A stretch of 64,000 nt of DNA from the NCBI GenBank assembly GCA_010645155.1, contig CM021319.1, forward strand, positions 6,675,955 to 6,739,954. The letters run 5' to 3'. The translations under genes and the position numbers were made by a program. A model generated the notes under the pieces. The model did no database searches. It worked only from the letters and a program-made list of their open reading frames with translations, and had not been told where the DNA came from. Below, in pieces: positions 1-12,600 of this stretch; the first letter of the stretch is position 1; every line of letters starts with the position of its first letter. This DNA is from Tigriopus japonicus (taxonomy: Eukaryota; Arthropoda; Copepoda; Harpacticoida; Harpacticidae).

Positions 1-3000
1 GTGGATACTTACTTAAAATATCCGAAGACTCCACAACAGAATTGGGATCATTCATCACATTGGCCAAGAGAAAGGCATTCTCATTCAGAGCAAGGATGAG
101 CTGACTAGCCACCTTCATCTGACCATCAGGGTTGAGATCAAACCAAGCCTCGCGGTTGATTGGATCCAGCACATTATTTGCCGATCGAAAGACATTTTCC
201 AAAACTTGACGAATATGTGACTCCTTGTTAGGAAGGCCTCCGTTTTTGAGTGGTTGTTGCAAACGGTATTGGATTCGATTGGCCACTGTTCTCATGGTGG
301 CCACGGCTGTCTCCAGGTCACCCCCATACAAAGACTTGGTGCGAGTCAAGTAGGCCAGGGCAGAGACTAGAATATTTTCTGGATCTTCCTTTCGAACTTG
401 AGCCTCAAGGTTGGTCATGGCAACTGACTTACAGTTGCTCATGTCCGGCTGAGGTGGTGCCCATGTGGAAGTCATCTCTGGGGTCTCATTTCTGCCGTGG
501 ATCTCAACTAGGAGACAACTCCAGCGGGCATGACCAGTGGCCCCAATCGGACATGGTTGAACAACTTCTTTCCCGGCTTGGGTCCAGTCCCATTGAAGTT
601 TTCTGGCAGTGGTGGGGGCACACCAGAATGAAGGATTAGAAGAAACAGATGTCGACGAGGGACCCACAAAAAGGCCGTTATCACCTTCTTGCTGTTTGGC
701 CATATTTATGGAGGAAGACGAAGAGGGCTGGAGAGCTACAAAGTTATCTTCCTTGGAACCCGATGAAGGATTAAAGCCATCAACACTGGCCATCTCGTTG
801 GATTGTGGTGACTGGGAGTTGTCTTCCATTGGATGGAGGTCTGCCACTAAAACGAAATGGAACAAAGAAAACCTATAAAAACCTGATACGCCATGAGGGA
901 ACAAAAGTTGATCTGATAGGACAAGGAAAAATGGCTCATGATAACCCATATGGTCCTCGTAAAATGTTATATATCAAGTTGCTGTCTTTTCTGAGGCCAG
1001 CATACTTGAGCTAATCCCATTCTCCCTTCCAGTTCTTATTTGGCAAACTCTTCCCCTTGAATCAAATGTCCCAACCCAAGGTTTCTTTGCCCAACTATGA
1101 GCGTGGTATGTCCGACGAGAAAGGGTTGTTGGTCTTACCTTTATCAGTCTGTAACTTAATGGGATCCTGGAGACGGTCTGTGTCAGGATGTGGAGGCCTC
1201 GGCTCGCCAACTGGTCCCAAACTAGATGTTGAGGGTATCGGTGTAGTGATAGGCACTCGGGGAGTTTCATCTTCCTTGTCGGTCACAAGTATTGGTTTTC
1301 TTGGGGCTTGGGTGGTGACTGGTATCACCACTCGATCGGTGTCAGTTTGCGGTTGAGATGGACGTCCTCCACGAACACTTGATCCTCCACCGCCCACCAG
1401 AGTCGGCTTCCACGTCTTCCTTTGATCGGGTGTGTTTCCACCCTTTTGAAGCCAAGGAGGCCGATGTTGATTGGTATTGACGACGACTTGAGCTTTTGAC
1501 GTGGAACACGCGTAATGGATCTCCAAATATTTGTGAGTGCCTGGACACGCATCAGGTAATATGGAACTAGAGACTGGGATGGTACACGCTCGTCTCCCAT
1601 CACACCTGAAATTATGGAAATCCAGATTTACGCTACTTCAACACGGGATTTAACTTTTCTATATATTGATGCTTCATCTCTTCCTGAGGAGGGCCTCTAT
1701 TCGCCCTTTTGAAATGGGTTCAGTAGATGTACTCACTAAACTAAACACGCATTCTTGGAAACCAAAGTTATCTTTTCAATTACTCAAATAACGACCAATG
1801 TTAGTTCCATGTCGACCCCAAAATGCTGTTTTATTGCGCAAATTTGGGATTGGAGCAATTTGCTTACCTCATGGTAGCACCTTTTCATCCAAGTCTTTGG
1901 CTTGTCATCGAATGTCACAGATGCGTATTCGATAGGATCTAATCTTACCCATTGGCTTCCGAGTTCTCTCTCTCTCTCGTTTCCTCTCTTCACTCCCCCG
2001 AAATTCACCCACACACGAATCTTTTGACATTTTTCCAGACTTCTCATCTTCCTCTATTCACGGATCTAGATCAAATTAGACCGTTTTCAGAGGGGGATTT
2101 GGTAGCCATTCAGAGTCGACGGGGGTAAAGAAAAAGAGGTCCTTCGACATTCGTTGTCGTTCACGTCCATTTCATGCTGAGGTCTCAAGCTGGGCCCACG
2201 CCACGAAAGATATAGTATCCAAGCAATTTCATTCCCAATTTTCCGAGTCTCTCCCTCTGCCCCTTGGTTTGCCCCAAGACCGTCTGAAAGAGACCTTCTT
2301 GTCCACCAGGGGCCATTCCGGGAATTAGACGCCTTGAAGAAGAAGGCTCAAGGGCGCACACGGCAAACCTTCTCAAGAGGCAAAATAAGGCCTGGATAAA
2401 AAGTGACTTACGGCCTTGTTTTATGGCAAAATAGAGAGTGCAACAGTGTCAAGCAGGAACCTTTTCACGGGCTTGATATTTTCTATTAGGTCCGCAGAGC
2501 TTCTGGCCATCGGACTTGCTTTGGCGTCGAGTCTTCCAATTGCTGTCAGAGTTGATCTATGGTTGATCTTGATATCTGGCCGGACTATCAATTGCCCCTG
2601 GCTTTTCTAAAGGGGTTGGGATTTTACCATTAACCCAGACCAGAGCAAAATAATTGGCCTGGACCTGATCAAGAGTCCATTGTCACCTTTCATCTGTCAA
2701 GGCATGGCATAAATCTCAGTCAGTGAATAGAAGAAACACTGACGGGACAAATACCAACTCCTATCATGCTCTTAGCTCGAAGTACTGAGCCCTTTCTTGT
2801 GGACGTTAGTTTTTTTGCAGTGAGGAAGCCTTTGGTATTTGAATCCGGGCTTTGTCCAGGCTTCCATGTATAGAGATTGAACAAGATTCTCTTGTCGTAA
2901 ATTTGATTCGATCTTGCTTGCCTTCCAGGTCAATTAGCTTGGTCACTCTCCAAACAAAATATGTGGGCAAGAGAAGCCTCAAAATAGAAAGAAGGCTAGG

Positions 3001-6000
3001 AACCGAGGACAAGGACATTCCTTCTCTTTCTCTATATTCATCCATATCAAGCTACAAGCATGAACTGTTTAGTTATTCCACGCCTCGCACAAAAACCATG
3101 TCAGTAATCTCGTGTTTTCAGTCCCTCTACTATTCAAGACACCTAGATTTGTTGCACGACAAGGAATGAAGTACATACGTAACAAGTAACATTCTAAACC
3201 CTAACCGCTTTCTTGCAATCAGCATCCACATTGAAAACTAAGCACGTCGACACTTGTGACTAAAGATTGTTTTCTCGTAAATCATCCCTAGCAGCTCCCC
3301 CGAGGATCTAGATGTCCAACCAAACAACCCTCGAGCCACTTTTGTGTTGTCGTTTAGGGGATCATTCCAAACCCTTTCAGGCGTGACGCTTTTCAGACGA
3401 GATCTCTTTCTTTCCGCGAATGTTTTGAGCTGTTTGCCCGAAGAATCGGAGGGGTGACAAGTGCGAGTAACAAGACGCCTTGCCACTTCACTTAATACTA
3501 CTGTGTTCAGACGAACGACCACGAGAACACTTGGTGACGATGATAAGCCCAGGTAAAAATGTGCTGTTTACTGGCCAACTTTTAAGAAGCTCTACTTTAG
3601 ATCGGAATTGGTTCTCAAGATAAGACACTCCGAAGCTAGACCTTATGTAGAAATGGGATATTTATGCTAATAGTGACAGTGGTGCCGCCATTACGATGGC
3701 TTTTTTCTCCTTCCTTCCCCTCTCTATTTACTTGCCTAAAGACAAGAAGGCACTGTCAGTGGAATTCACGACTTCATTAGTGCTTGGAAACTATGCAAAT
3801 CATTACCACCCCGCTTATCCTTCGTCTTATGCGTGTTCCACAACGACGTTGTCCCACCTCAAAGCCAAAGATCAAATACTGCTTTTCCTGAACCCCAATC
3901 TTCCCTCACACTTGTTGTGATGACCCGGGCGGATTTGACGAACTGTTGTATACAGATTATTGTTGAAGGAAAAGGGTTTGGAGGTTTGTATACGAAATCT
4001 TTGAGTTTGTTGTCTCTTTGTTGGCTCAAAAGCACGGTGTCCTCTTGAAACGAAGGATCGAGAGAGAGAAAGAAAGTGGAGGCAGATCATGTTTCCACAA
4101 ATCGACTAATCACTCAAACGGACGGACAAAGATGGCAAAGATCAAGTTTCTGCCCTTCGTTCCTTGAACTTTGCACCAACTTGTTACTTTATGAGCCTGT
4201 TCGTCTCGTCTTTTGGTTGAACAACTCGAGAATGGCTGCTGGTGAGAGAAATGGTCTTAAATTAGCCGTTGCAGACTGTAACCCGAGAATGTGATGGGCG
4301 AATATGCGACTTTAAGTGGATGTGTTGTACCTCCCGCCTAGACGACGGATTGAAAGTCACGAAAGACTCTGATGAGCCCAATGAGATATGACGTCCGTCC
4401 GTGCTGGTCCGTCGACCCAGGGTTTTTGTTCAACTCAAAAGCAAAAAGAGACATCCAAATCATCTTGTTCTGAAGCATTTAGTAAGCACAAAAGATGCCT
4501 CAGGGCCACCAATGAACAAAGGGGATCTAGTCAGTCTTTTCCGGAACATGTCACTCTCAAATAGACGGGACGGCCAAAGGACAATGGCGACATCGGGATA
4601 GGCGTAATTTAGGACCAGTCTTGCTTTTGGCCAAATAATTGAGCAAAACCCCCAGCAACCCTGGTTCAAATAACCCAGTCTTAGTTTAGGAACCCTTTCT
4701 TGTTGAGAAGAAGGGGGTGATAAATTACTTAATCAAATGTTGTTTGCTTCAATGCACCCTAGATTAAGATCACGCCTTCCCCACCCATCACGGAAATAAA
4801 AACTTAAATCATGCCACTAAAATTCACCCTTCTACACTTGTTGGGTATCTATTTTTCACAATGATTACTTCTCTGTCAATCCCATTCGGGTTTAGCCCTT
4901 TACATTCCAAGTGAAAATTTGTCCACATCTAATTGATCCAACGCGTTTTTAGCACACCATTTGGAGCACTACTTTAAGTTAAAAAGAAAGAAGTTACAAG
5001 AAGAAAATACATTTTTTTATAAATTGCACTCATTCTTATTCCGTCTCCCTAACATCGGCTCAGTGGTCTAGGGGTATGATTCGCGCTTCGGGTGCGCGAG
5101 GTCCCGGGTTCAAATCCCGGCTGAGCCCAGTTTACTTTTTTCAACTTGTGTATATTTATTTGTTATCTTCGCGAGACTTTGGATGCCAATCAATCACTTG
5201 AACAATCAATTATAAGCAAGATTCGATAGCATATTGCGTCAAAATCCATTTTTCTCCTTTGGCTACTCCCATTGCACACAATTCATCACGTGAATATTGG
5301 CGTAAATGTCATTGAGAACGACAATAACGTTCGTTCAATCCTTGTCACGATTGTCACGTTCACTCTCAAATTAACCTTAAAACAATTTGCATAATTTGAG
5401 GTCGATCAGAAAAGCCACAACAGCGTCGGTAGACCTCATTTTGTACACAACCGAGTACAGGATAATCCATTGAGCAAACATCAGGGGTACTTTCAAAACT
5501 TAGCTGCCTGCCCTCCAGTGTTTGCTTTATTTAATGAATTGCCACCTATTTCGTATTCTTCCATGGACAAGCAACCAACCCAAAAGAACCAACCATTTAG
5601 CTTTTTCGGTCTCTGCTGTTGCCACCTCACTTTGGTGCCCTTTAAGGAAGTTCGAGTTAATAGACCAATCTCTCGTTGAATTCAGCACTCTATCGCCATC
5701 AAGTCCATAAAACGAGATTTGATGACATTGAGAACAGTTTTGAACCCAATTTTCACATGGGTGAGATTTGAGCTCAATCTTGGGAAGGATGGCAAGATCG
5801 TAAAACCTTCTCATTCTTGATGTGCTAGTCATATTTTTCCCCCTTGGCGGATCTTTCTTCTCAGAAAATGCCATTAGCATTTTAATTTCAAACGTACTAA
5901 TTCTGACCATTCTGGGCATACATGGACTGTTGAACACGCGGAGACAGTTTAACTTTTACGACATCTTATTCCCAAAAACTCCGAGTTGAAGGTCTTTTTT

Positions 6001-6602
6001 TTAAGCACGGACCTTTTGCTGTCAAGGCTTCAATTCCTCTAAAAAAACAAGAAGCGTCTTTTTGATTAGTGGCTTGTGGAGTCTGAGTCGTAGTTTGTGG
6101 GCCCTCTTGGGCACAATTATGAGCAAATGAGACGTAAAATGACTCTCGCCACTCACTAGGAACCAAAAAGTCAACGAAAGTAATTCCGCTCCTTTTTTTC
6201 ATTTTGGAATGTGTGTCCATGTTCGGTTTTAGAACAAGCTGAAACTGAGCTTGATTAGAATGATCATGACTTGCGGGACCCTTAAATTGGACTTTAGCTC
6301 TCCCTTTCACAGACAGATTGGATTAGAATGCCCCCCATTATTAGCGTCTTTGACTAGAAGAAAGGAATCTTTGGGGACTGACCGTTCTTTCAAGGTGATC
6401 GTAGTGGAAGGAGCCATGCAATTGACACTCCAATCGGTTTGGCCGTGTTGGTTGCACAGGGCAATGGTGAAACGCCCAAAATTGCCACGCACCACTTGGA
6501 TCATCTCACGTGGGTTCGAGCCTCGGTCGTTGCATGTGATGGTCATGTTTTCACCCTCACAGCTGTAGGCGGTCTTGAAGCGGGTTCCATCGTGAGCCAG
6601 GC
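1..6602 (-). CDS. Cirl: Latrophilin / Cirl adhesion GPCR, N-terminal exons (partial gene)
   Basis: Three minus-strand exons join in frame: 6602-6383, 1605-1139 and 846-13 (506 residues visible). Acceptors end in AG at 6603, 1606 and 847; donors read GTCAGT, GTAAGA and GTAAGT. All three introns fall after the first or second base of a codon, and the split codons restore Arg and Val. Residues about 14-106 form a SUEL/rhamnose-binding lectin domain (NFGRFTIALC, WSVNC, then DACPGTHKYLEIHYAC). Next comes a Ser/Thr/Pro-rich linker. A hormone-receptor domain starts near residue 303 (WCAPTTARKLQWDW, QPCPIGATGHARWSC), and the GAIN domain begins with FDLNPDGQMKVASQL. From family knowledge this is a plasma-membrane adhesion GPCR that acts in neurons and mechanosensation. 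The GPS site and 7TM region lie beyond base 1. The signal-peptide exon, upstream of 6602 on the minus strand, was not found. Family identification is strong by motif; orthology is inferred. Confidence 0.93.
847..1138 (-). other. Latrophilin intron between linker and hormone-receptor exons
   Basis: A 292-bp intron on the minus strand, donor GTAAGA at 1138 and acceptor TTCGTTTTAG ending at 847. The split codon G+TG gives Val and keeps the frame open into the hormone-receptor exon. Nothing else is seen in it. Confidence 0.85.
5057..5128 (+). tRNA. tRNA-Pro (anticodon CGG)
   Basis: A 72-nt cloverleaf. The 7-bp acceptor stem is GGCTCAG with CTGAGCC, and the discriminator base is C5128. The anticodon stem is CGCGC with GCGCG around loop TTCGGGT, placing anticodon CGG at 5089-5091. 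The T arm is CCGGG-TTCAAAT-CCCGG, containing the canonical B box GGTTCAAATCC. The A-box region is TGGTCTAGGGG. No intron and no encoded CCA. It closely matches the eukaryotic nuclear tRNA-Pro consensus. It lies inside the large latrophilin intron on the opposite strand. Confidence 0.97.
5136..5141 (+). terminator. RNA polymerase III terminator of tRNA-Pro
   Basis: A run of six T residues begins 8 nt after the tRNA discriminator base, the usual Pol III stop signal. Confidence 0.9.
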
Positions 6603-9600
6603 CTGGAAAAACAGAATTAGCATATTTGAATGACTTTCAAATTGCCCCGGAGATGGAAATGACATGTGGATTTCAGAGCACAATCGACTGACAAAAAGCC
6701 ACCGGGTGAGTCGGCAAGAATCTAATAGGCCACGATTAACTCTCGTTGGAATTAAACTCACTGAAAAGAGTTTCAGCTCAAAGTACCAATCTTGACTTGG
6801 ATTCGAGAAGTTTTTGTTTAAAGCTCCAATTTGAAAATGAAAATCTCGAGAGCTTATCACAATTTCATATCTGCAATTCTAGGGGCAATTAAGAGACACA
6901 TTTTAAGTTGTCTTGCCAAAGGATTTTGATCACCCTGTGGTTGGGATAGAATTTGAATAGAGAAGCATTGGTTTGGATGGCTGATGATGACTGGAATGAT
7001 AACGTGAAATGACACGGAGAGGAGGTAAGTCGTCATTTGAAGGGTGTGGAAGACTCGGATTCGGAATAATGACAGTTGAAACCACTCGCTCGTTCCCCAT
7101 CATTAGGGAGGATGAGAGACCAAAAATCTATTTCAAAGTGTTTCTCCTTGTCTCCCTTTACAAAGTTTCGCCCCCAAGAGGAGTTGATTCGATTTCCATA
7201 AAATTCTCACGGAAAAGATCCATTGACCCGTAAGAACTCAGTTGCGAAAGAAATGCATCTTGAGGTTTCAACCACGCCAAAGAAAAGGGAGAAAGAGAAA
7301 GACCGAGAGGCACCAGAAAAACGAAAAAAATACTCAAGATTACCACACGACGAGCTCTGCACCCATTGATCAGACTTCAATGGAGAACGAGGAGAGAAAG
7401 ATCCTTGAAAATACCAAACAAAGGAATCTTCCGTGTAATCATCAGAGCTTGAAATTGATCCAAGGAAAAAAGACCCATTGATTGCATTTTAATATCTTTG
7501 ATCGGCCATCAATTTCCTGGAGAGAAATTCAATCACACACTTTTCCTATTCCAGAAACAAGACCAAACCTGTTCGACCCAAGTAGTCTGATCAAAAAACA
7601 CTCCATGACGTTTTATTCAGAGGAAAATGCACTTGAACACACCAATTGACGACCCATCAAAAACTTTACGACCTGATTGGGATTGTCTATTAAGTCCAAT
7701 ACCTTGAACCATTCACGTCCACAAGCTCATTAGACTTTTATGAGTGTCTTTTACCTCCCCTCACCCAACCCAAAAAAAGAGACCGAGAGTTGAATCACTA
7801 GCAATGAACAATGAGGGTACAATGCCGAGTGCTGAATTTCTCGAACAAAAATGTTTGTTGACGACAAAACGCGTTTCCTCAGCTCGACAAGACAATTGGA
7901 ATGCTAGGGCAATTAAACCCTTTCAGTACTTTTATGATGGATCGACTCGGCTTGAGTTGGATTGCCAACTCTTGTTGTTTTGATACAAATCACCCCCGAA
8001 AATCTCCCAATCTACGCAATTCATTGGGATCAATTCAGGCGTGCAAAAGCCAACCATTCTCAAGGTGAAACCAATCCACCAAACACGAAACCTGTAGATT
8101 ACTCATAAAAGGACCTTCTGATTGTTTTTTCGAGACACGAAGCCTATAAGAAATGTTTTGAGGAGACATCGACTACCTTAACCCAAATTCAAAGCCAGAC
8201 AAAAGCATGCAAATGTTAGTTTAAGGCACCTCGAACGAGATGCATTTCGCACTTTGTCATAATACAATATTGGATAAGATTTCGATCTTTTGAGAAAGTG
8301 CCACCTCCGGTTTGCTATCACGAAGCCCATTTCATTTCCAAGGCATTTCTGCCTTTGCAGATGAGGCCATAACTCTTCGTTGTGCGAGAGCGAAAGGTCA
8401 GATGGTCAGTCAGTCAGTCTGTGTGTGTGTCTGTCAGTGTGTCGGTCGTTGGCAACTCCTCTTGGGGTCGTGTTTTGCATCTGATAAACACGTTAAAAAT
8501 GGCTGATTAAGTGTCTTGATATTCCAAATTAATGGGAGGGCTGACAAAACCTGAGAAAGTCCCGAGCTTGAGAAATACCGTCCATGTTCATCATTCCTCA
8601 TGAGCCAAAAGTTAGTTGGCATTGTCAATTCTAAGGACTCGACAAAAGTCCTCTTCCAAACGTCGGAGCTTCTTTCTTCCTTCCCAAAGTCGGCACTGGC
8701 AAACGCACTTTTTCTGGTTCCACATTCCTAGAATTCATCTGAGGAAAGTTGCCTTTTACCCCTCCAACCACTGGAAGAAGAAGTCCAGTCACACATCTTG
8801 GTTACAAGAATCCCTCCCAGCTCCTTAACTGGCCAACTGCCTCGAAAATGCATTCTCCTCTCGAGTTTGAAAGCAACGACAAGAGTGCAAAACTTCTACA
8901 GATACGATCAATTTCGTTTCCTTTTCTTTAGAAATGAGCAGGGAACCCGGTGGATTGATTAGATATCAACGATGTACTTTGGGCAAACTTCACTTCAAAT
9001 GATGGCAAACGGGGTGTCAAATGATCATCAAACCTATCTGACGAGGACTTGCATTTCGCTCGGATTTGGCACTTTGGAGTGGCCTTGATTCGTCTGCCCA
9101 AGAAATGGCTTTTCTACTCGGCACCTTCACGGTGGGGAGGATCCCAATAAAATGGCACCCAAGACATTTAAATGACGATAAAATGGAAGGGGTCCAATGT
9201 AGTCAGTCCCTCACAAAGCTGGAAATGAGCTTTGGAAAGAGCGAAGGACAGCAAGATTTATTTGCAAGTCACAATCTGTCGACTTGTGTCCCTTGATAGG
9301 ATCGTCGGCATTGGCAAGGAAAGAAACTCAAACAAACGAATTAACGAAGCCCTTTGTGAAGAAAGGGTATTTGCAATCTCCGCGTTTCCAAGCCCATTTA
9401 CATAAGTGAACGAATACAAAACAGCGCCAACGTCTTTTCACCCAATGATTATTGAATTTTTCAATCGTCGACAGAACCTTTCACATGCCATCCAAATTTA
9501 TAGGTAACGAGTATGCGGAAGTCAGAACGAATGTGCAATTGGGTGCATCTAAAGCACTTTATGGTCAATATTTGCTCTTTTGCCTTTGGTAAAGGAAACA

Positions 9601-12600
9601 CTTCGTAGTAAATTTGTACACACACACAAATATGAAGGAAATTGAGGGGAATGTTCTTCATTTAAGAACTTCATGATGGGAAATAACAAACTTTATGACG
9701 CTCAATATGCATCTGTAGCACCGGGAAAGAAAAAGGAACTCCTCGCTCCCTGCAAAGATATATCACATAAATGTGACAGTTTCTCCTCATGCAATGCACT
9801 TCTCGCCAATTTCATATATCCTCAAAAGAGAGAAGGAAAGATATTCTTTGACTAGGATATTTCAAATATGCACACCCTTGAGATGTATCACTCGATGGTA
9901 ATTTGATGTCTTGTCAAACGGGCTTTCTTTGGGTGATTCTACTTTTTGGCACCCGAAACTTTATGCAACTGGAAGGATCATCATAAAAGTTCATGAAGAT
10001 CTATAAATATCTCACCATTCCTTTCAGGGTTACCCTTCTTTGTTGAGTGAGTGGAGTAGCGTGTAACTCCATCCATCACCTGATAAAAGCCTTTTTCAAC
10101 TAAAAAAGTGTCACCCCCTTGGGCTGACTTCTTTTTAATGGATTCGTTTTCATGCCAAATGCCCACAAAGTCGAATTGTTACTTGGCTTTTTTCGTTTTC
10201 CTCCCCTTCGTCCGTTGACACTAATTGAGTAGCTCATTAGGAACCAAAGAGATTTTATCGGAGGACATTTATAGCTTTCAGGGCTTCACAATGACAGATT
10301 ATTGGACAGCGAGGCATAAACAAAAAGTCGTTTGCCATTTGAAGATAAGCGAATCGAGCAAATATTTAGAGCTCTCGTCACTTCATTCTGACAGTCGGTA
10401 GTCTACAATATTTCTTCAAAGGTGGATTCTCTCATCAAAGCTCATGATTATAGAGCTAAATTATAGACCAGTCTCACTCTCCTTCCTGCGTTTTAGTTTT
10501 CCAAACAATGTTGACATCATGAAAAAAATGGCCTCAATGGGAACCGAAAAGAACAAGAATAGACACGATTTCCAGTCGGACCTGATTACAATTATCTGTT
10601 TGAGGATCGATTCGCCGGTAGAAAAGAACAATGATGGATGAAGTCCTCCTTCATAGAGTATTCTGTTCATGTCGGAATTCTCCAAGGAACAAGCCCAATG
10701 GTCGATCATGGATTATAGATGAAGGAAATTACTCCTATTTCGGTGGCTATAATTTGAACATAAGCAAAGTGAACCACCAATGCGACGAGCACGGCATCGT
10801 CCAAGAAGACAGAGAGAGCGAGAGATGGCAAACTATGATGGAGCCAGAAGATGGCAGAGCAAGATTGAGCGGTTCGCCACAAAGAGACCATAGACATGCA
10901 TATGAGTGCTCAACAAAGAATCGAGCATTGTCCAACTGAATACGAATCACGATTTTAACAGTCTCGCCATTGCCGAGAAGGGCTATTTTGAGGTGGAAAC
11001 CAGACAATGTCGAGTTAAGACGCATGAATGAGACCGAAGACTAAATCTAGTCTTCAGAGGGATATCTGTGAGCATGTCTCAATTGAACCGTTGCGGATGA
11101 GGATTCTTGAGTGTGTTATTGGGAAATGAGAGGAAAAATGAGAGTTCGAGTCAGAAAATAATCATCATCGTGGATCGACCGAAACGAGGGCACAAATTCT
11201 CTTCCCCTTGAGCAAACAACAACACTAAATGTCTCGCATGCAAAAGAAAAGAGGCACATCTGTGAGACGGTGGTCTTGTCTTTCTTTCGGAGCGTTCAAA
11301 TAGATAGAACACGGGTTGGATGGCAAACGTTTTTCTCACATGCAAAGCCTTTATAAATAGGAAATCCTTGGATCTGCAATAATGCACGAGCCTCAAATGC
11401 ATCTTCATTTCGTCACACTACACGTCAGCTGTTTGTCTAGGGGAGTTATTTTGGATCCATTAAATTCAATGACAGTGGAGGACAACTCCAAACATGGGCT
11501 TCTTGCTAAGGTATAGGCTCTTCTTGCTCAATTCAAACCCCACTTTGGTTGCTCCTTTCGAAGAGACCCTGAAGATACCAACATCCGGACAGCTTTTCCC
11601 AGTCGGATTAGAGTTATCCGTGTGTTATGCTAAGAAATGTGTGCCAATGGGGACCTTTCTTCTCCACTTTTGAGCCGTTTTGGCAATCCCAATGCAGAGA
11701 AGACCTCTCTTTCTCTTGATCCATTTAGACTGGATAGGGGTGCCACTGGCATTGGCATTGGGAGCGCTTAGTGGATGGAAGGTGTGTGAGGAGGATTATG
11801 CAGTTTTGAAAAGTGTTGCATTTTAAATGGAGAGAAACGGGGATAAAAAGGAGCCCGAGGGGCTTTGGAAACCATTCCAGGAAATGTTCATAATTCCGGC
11901 CCTATTCGTGAATATTTATTGCCCATCCTTGAGGTCCAACAGCCGCTTAACAGAGAGAGCTGCTAACAGTGGTGTGTTCAGAGAGATTACAATGTCACAA
12001 TTTGTTCCGGATTAGAGCGTAAACGAAGAGTTATGCCCGCCAAATACGGACCACGCACTTGAGAGAGTGCCATGTGGGATGCCACCCAAAGCACTGCCCA
12101 AATCATAAATACCTAATGAAGGACTTGAGCAGGAGCATGTTCCTCACACTTGACACTAAGGGGAGGGAGCCATTATTTACCGCGACTGTTGCTTCTCTAC
12201 GAGCCTTTCAATAGACATCGCTGGCTTCGATGACCTCAAGACATCGCTTGGCACCAAAACCAATTGAGATGAATAGAATCAGCTAGATAGGAGAAGAAGG
12301 ACGTAGTTTGCGCTTATCCCGCAGGGCACGTTTAATTGCACCAGGTTTTGCTCAGTGTACTAGTTGTTGTACCTGTGGCAATTCTGATAAATTATTAAAC
12401 ACTTTTTTGCTCCCCCCTCCAGCCTCCGACACTCGAAAGGCTCCAAAAGCAGCGGGACGAACAAAAAGCCCTCCTCTCCAGCCATAAAACTTATGAAGAT
12501 CAACAACAACGACACGAAGTAGTACCTCTTTTTCAACCACCACCAAACTCTTCCTCCTCCTCATCATCATCAGCATCACCATCGTGGTGGTGGATAAGTG

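Larger units (their letters stand above)
1606..6382 (-). other. 4.8-kb latrophilin intron splitting the lectin domain
   Basis: Donor GTCAGT at 6382 and acceptor ATTTCAG ending at 1606 on the minus strand. The split codon CG+G gives Arg immediately before the conserved CDGRRAC segment of the lectin fold, so no exon appears to be missing between them. The intron contains a tRNA-Pro gene on the plus strand (5057-5128) and a CT-rich stretch near 1965-2000. Other open frames here look like chance. Confidence 0.85.

Noticed and set aside
7158..7346. Minus-strand frame with a signal-peptide-like hydrophobic start and a phase-compatible donor, considered as the missing first latrophilin exon
   Set aside because: The frame has no ATG; it opens with GTG after an in-frame stop further up, and its hydrophobicity comes from a purine-rich complement.
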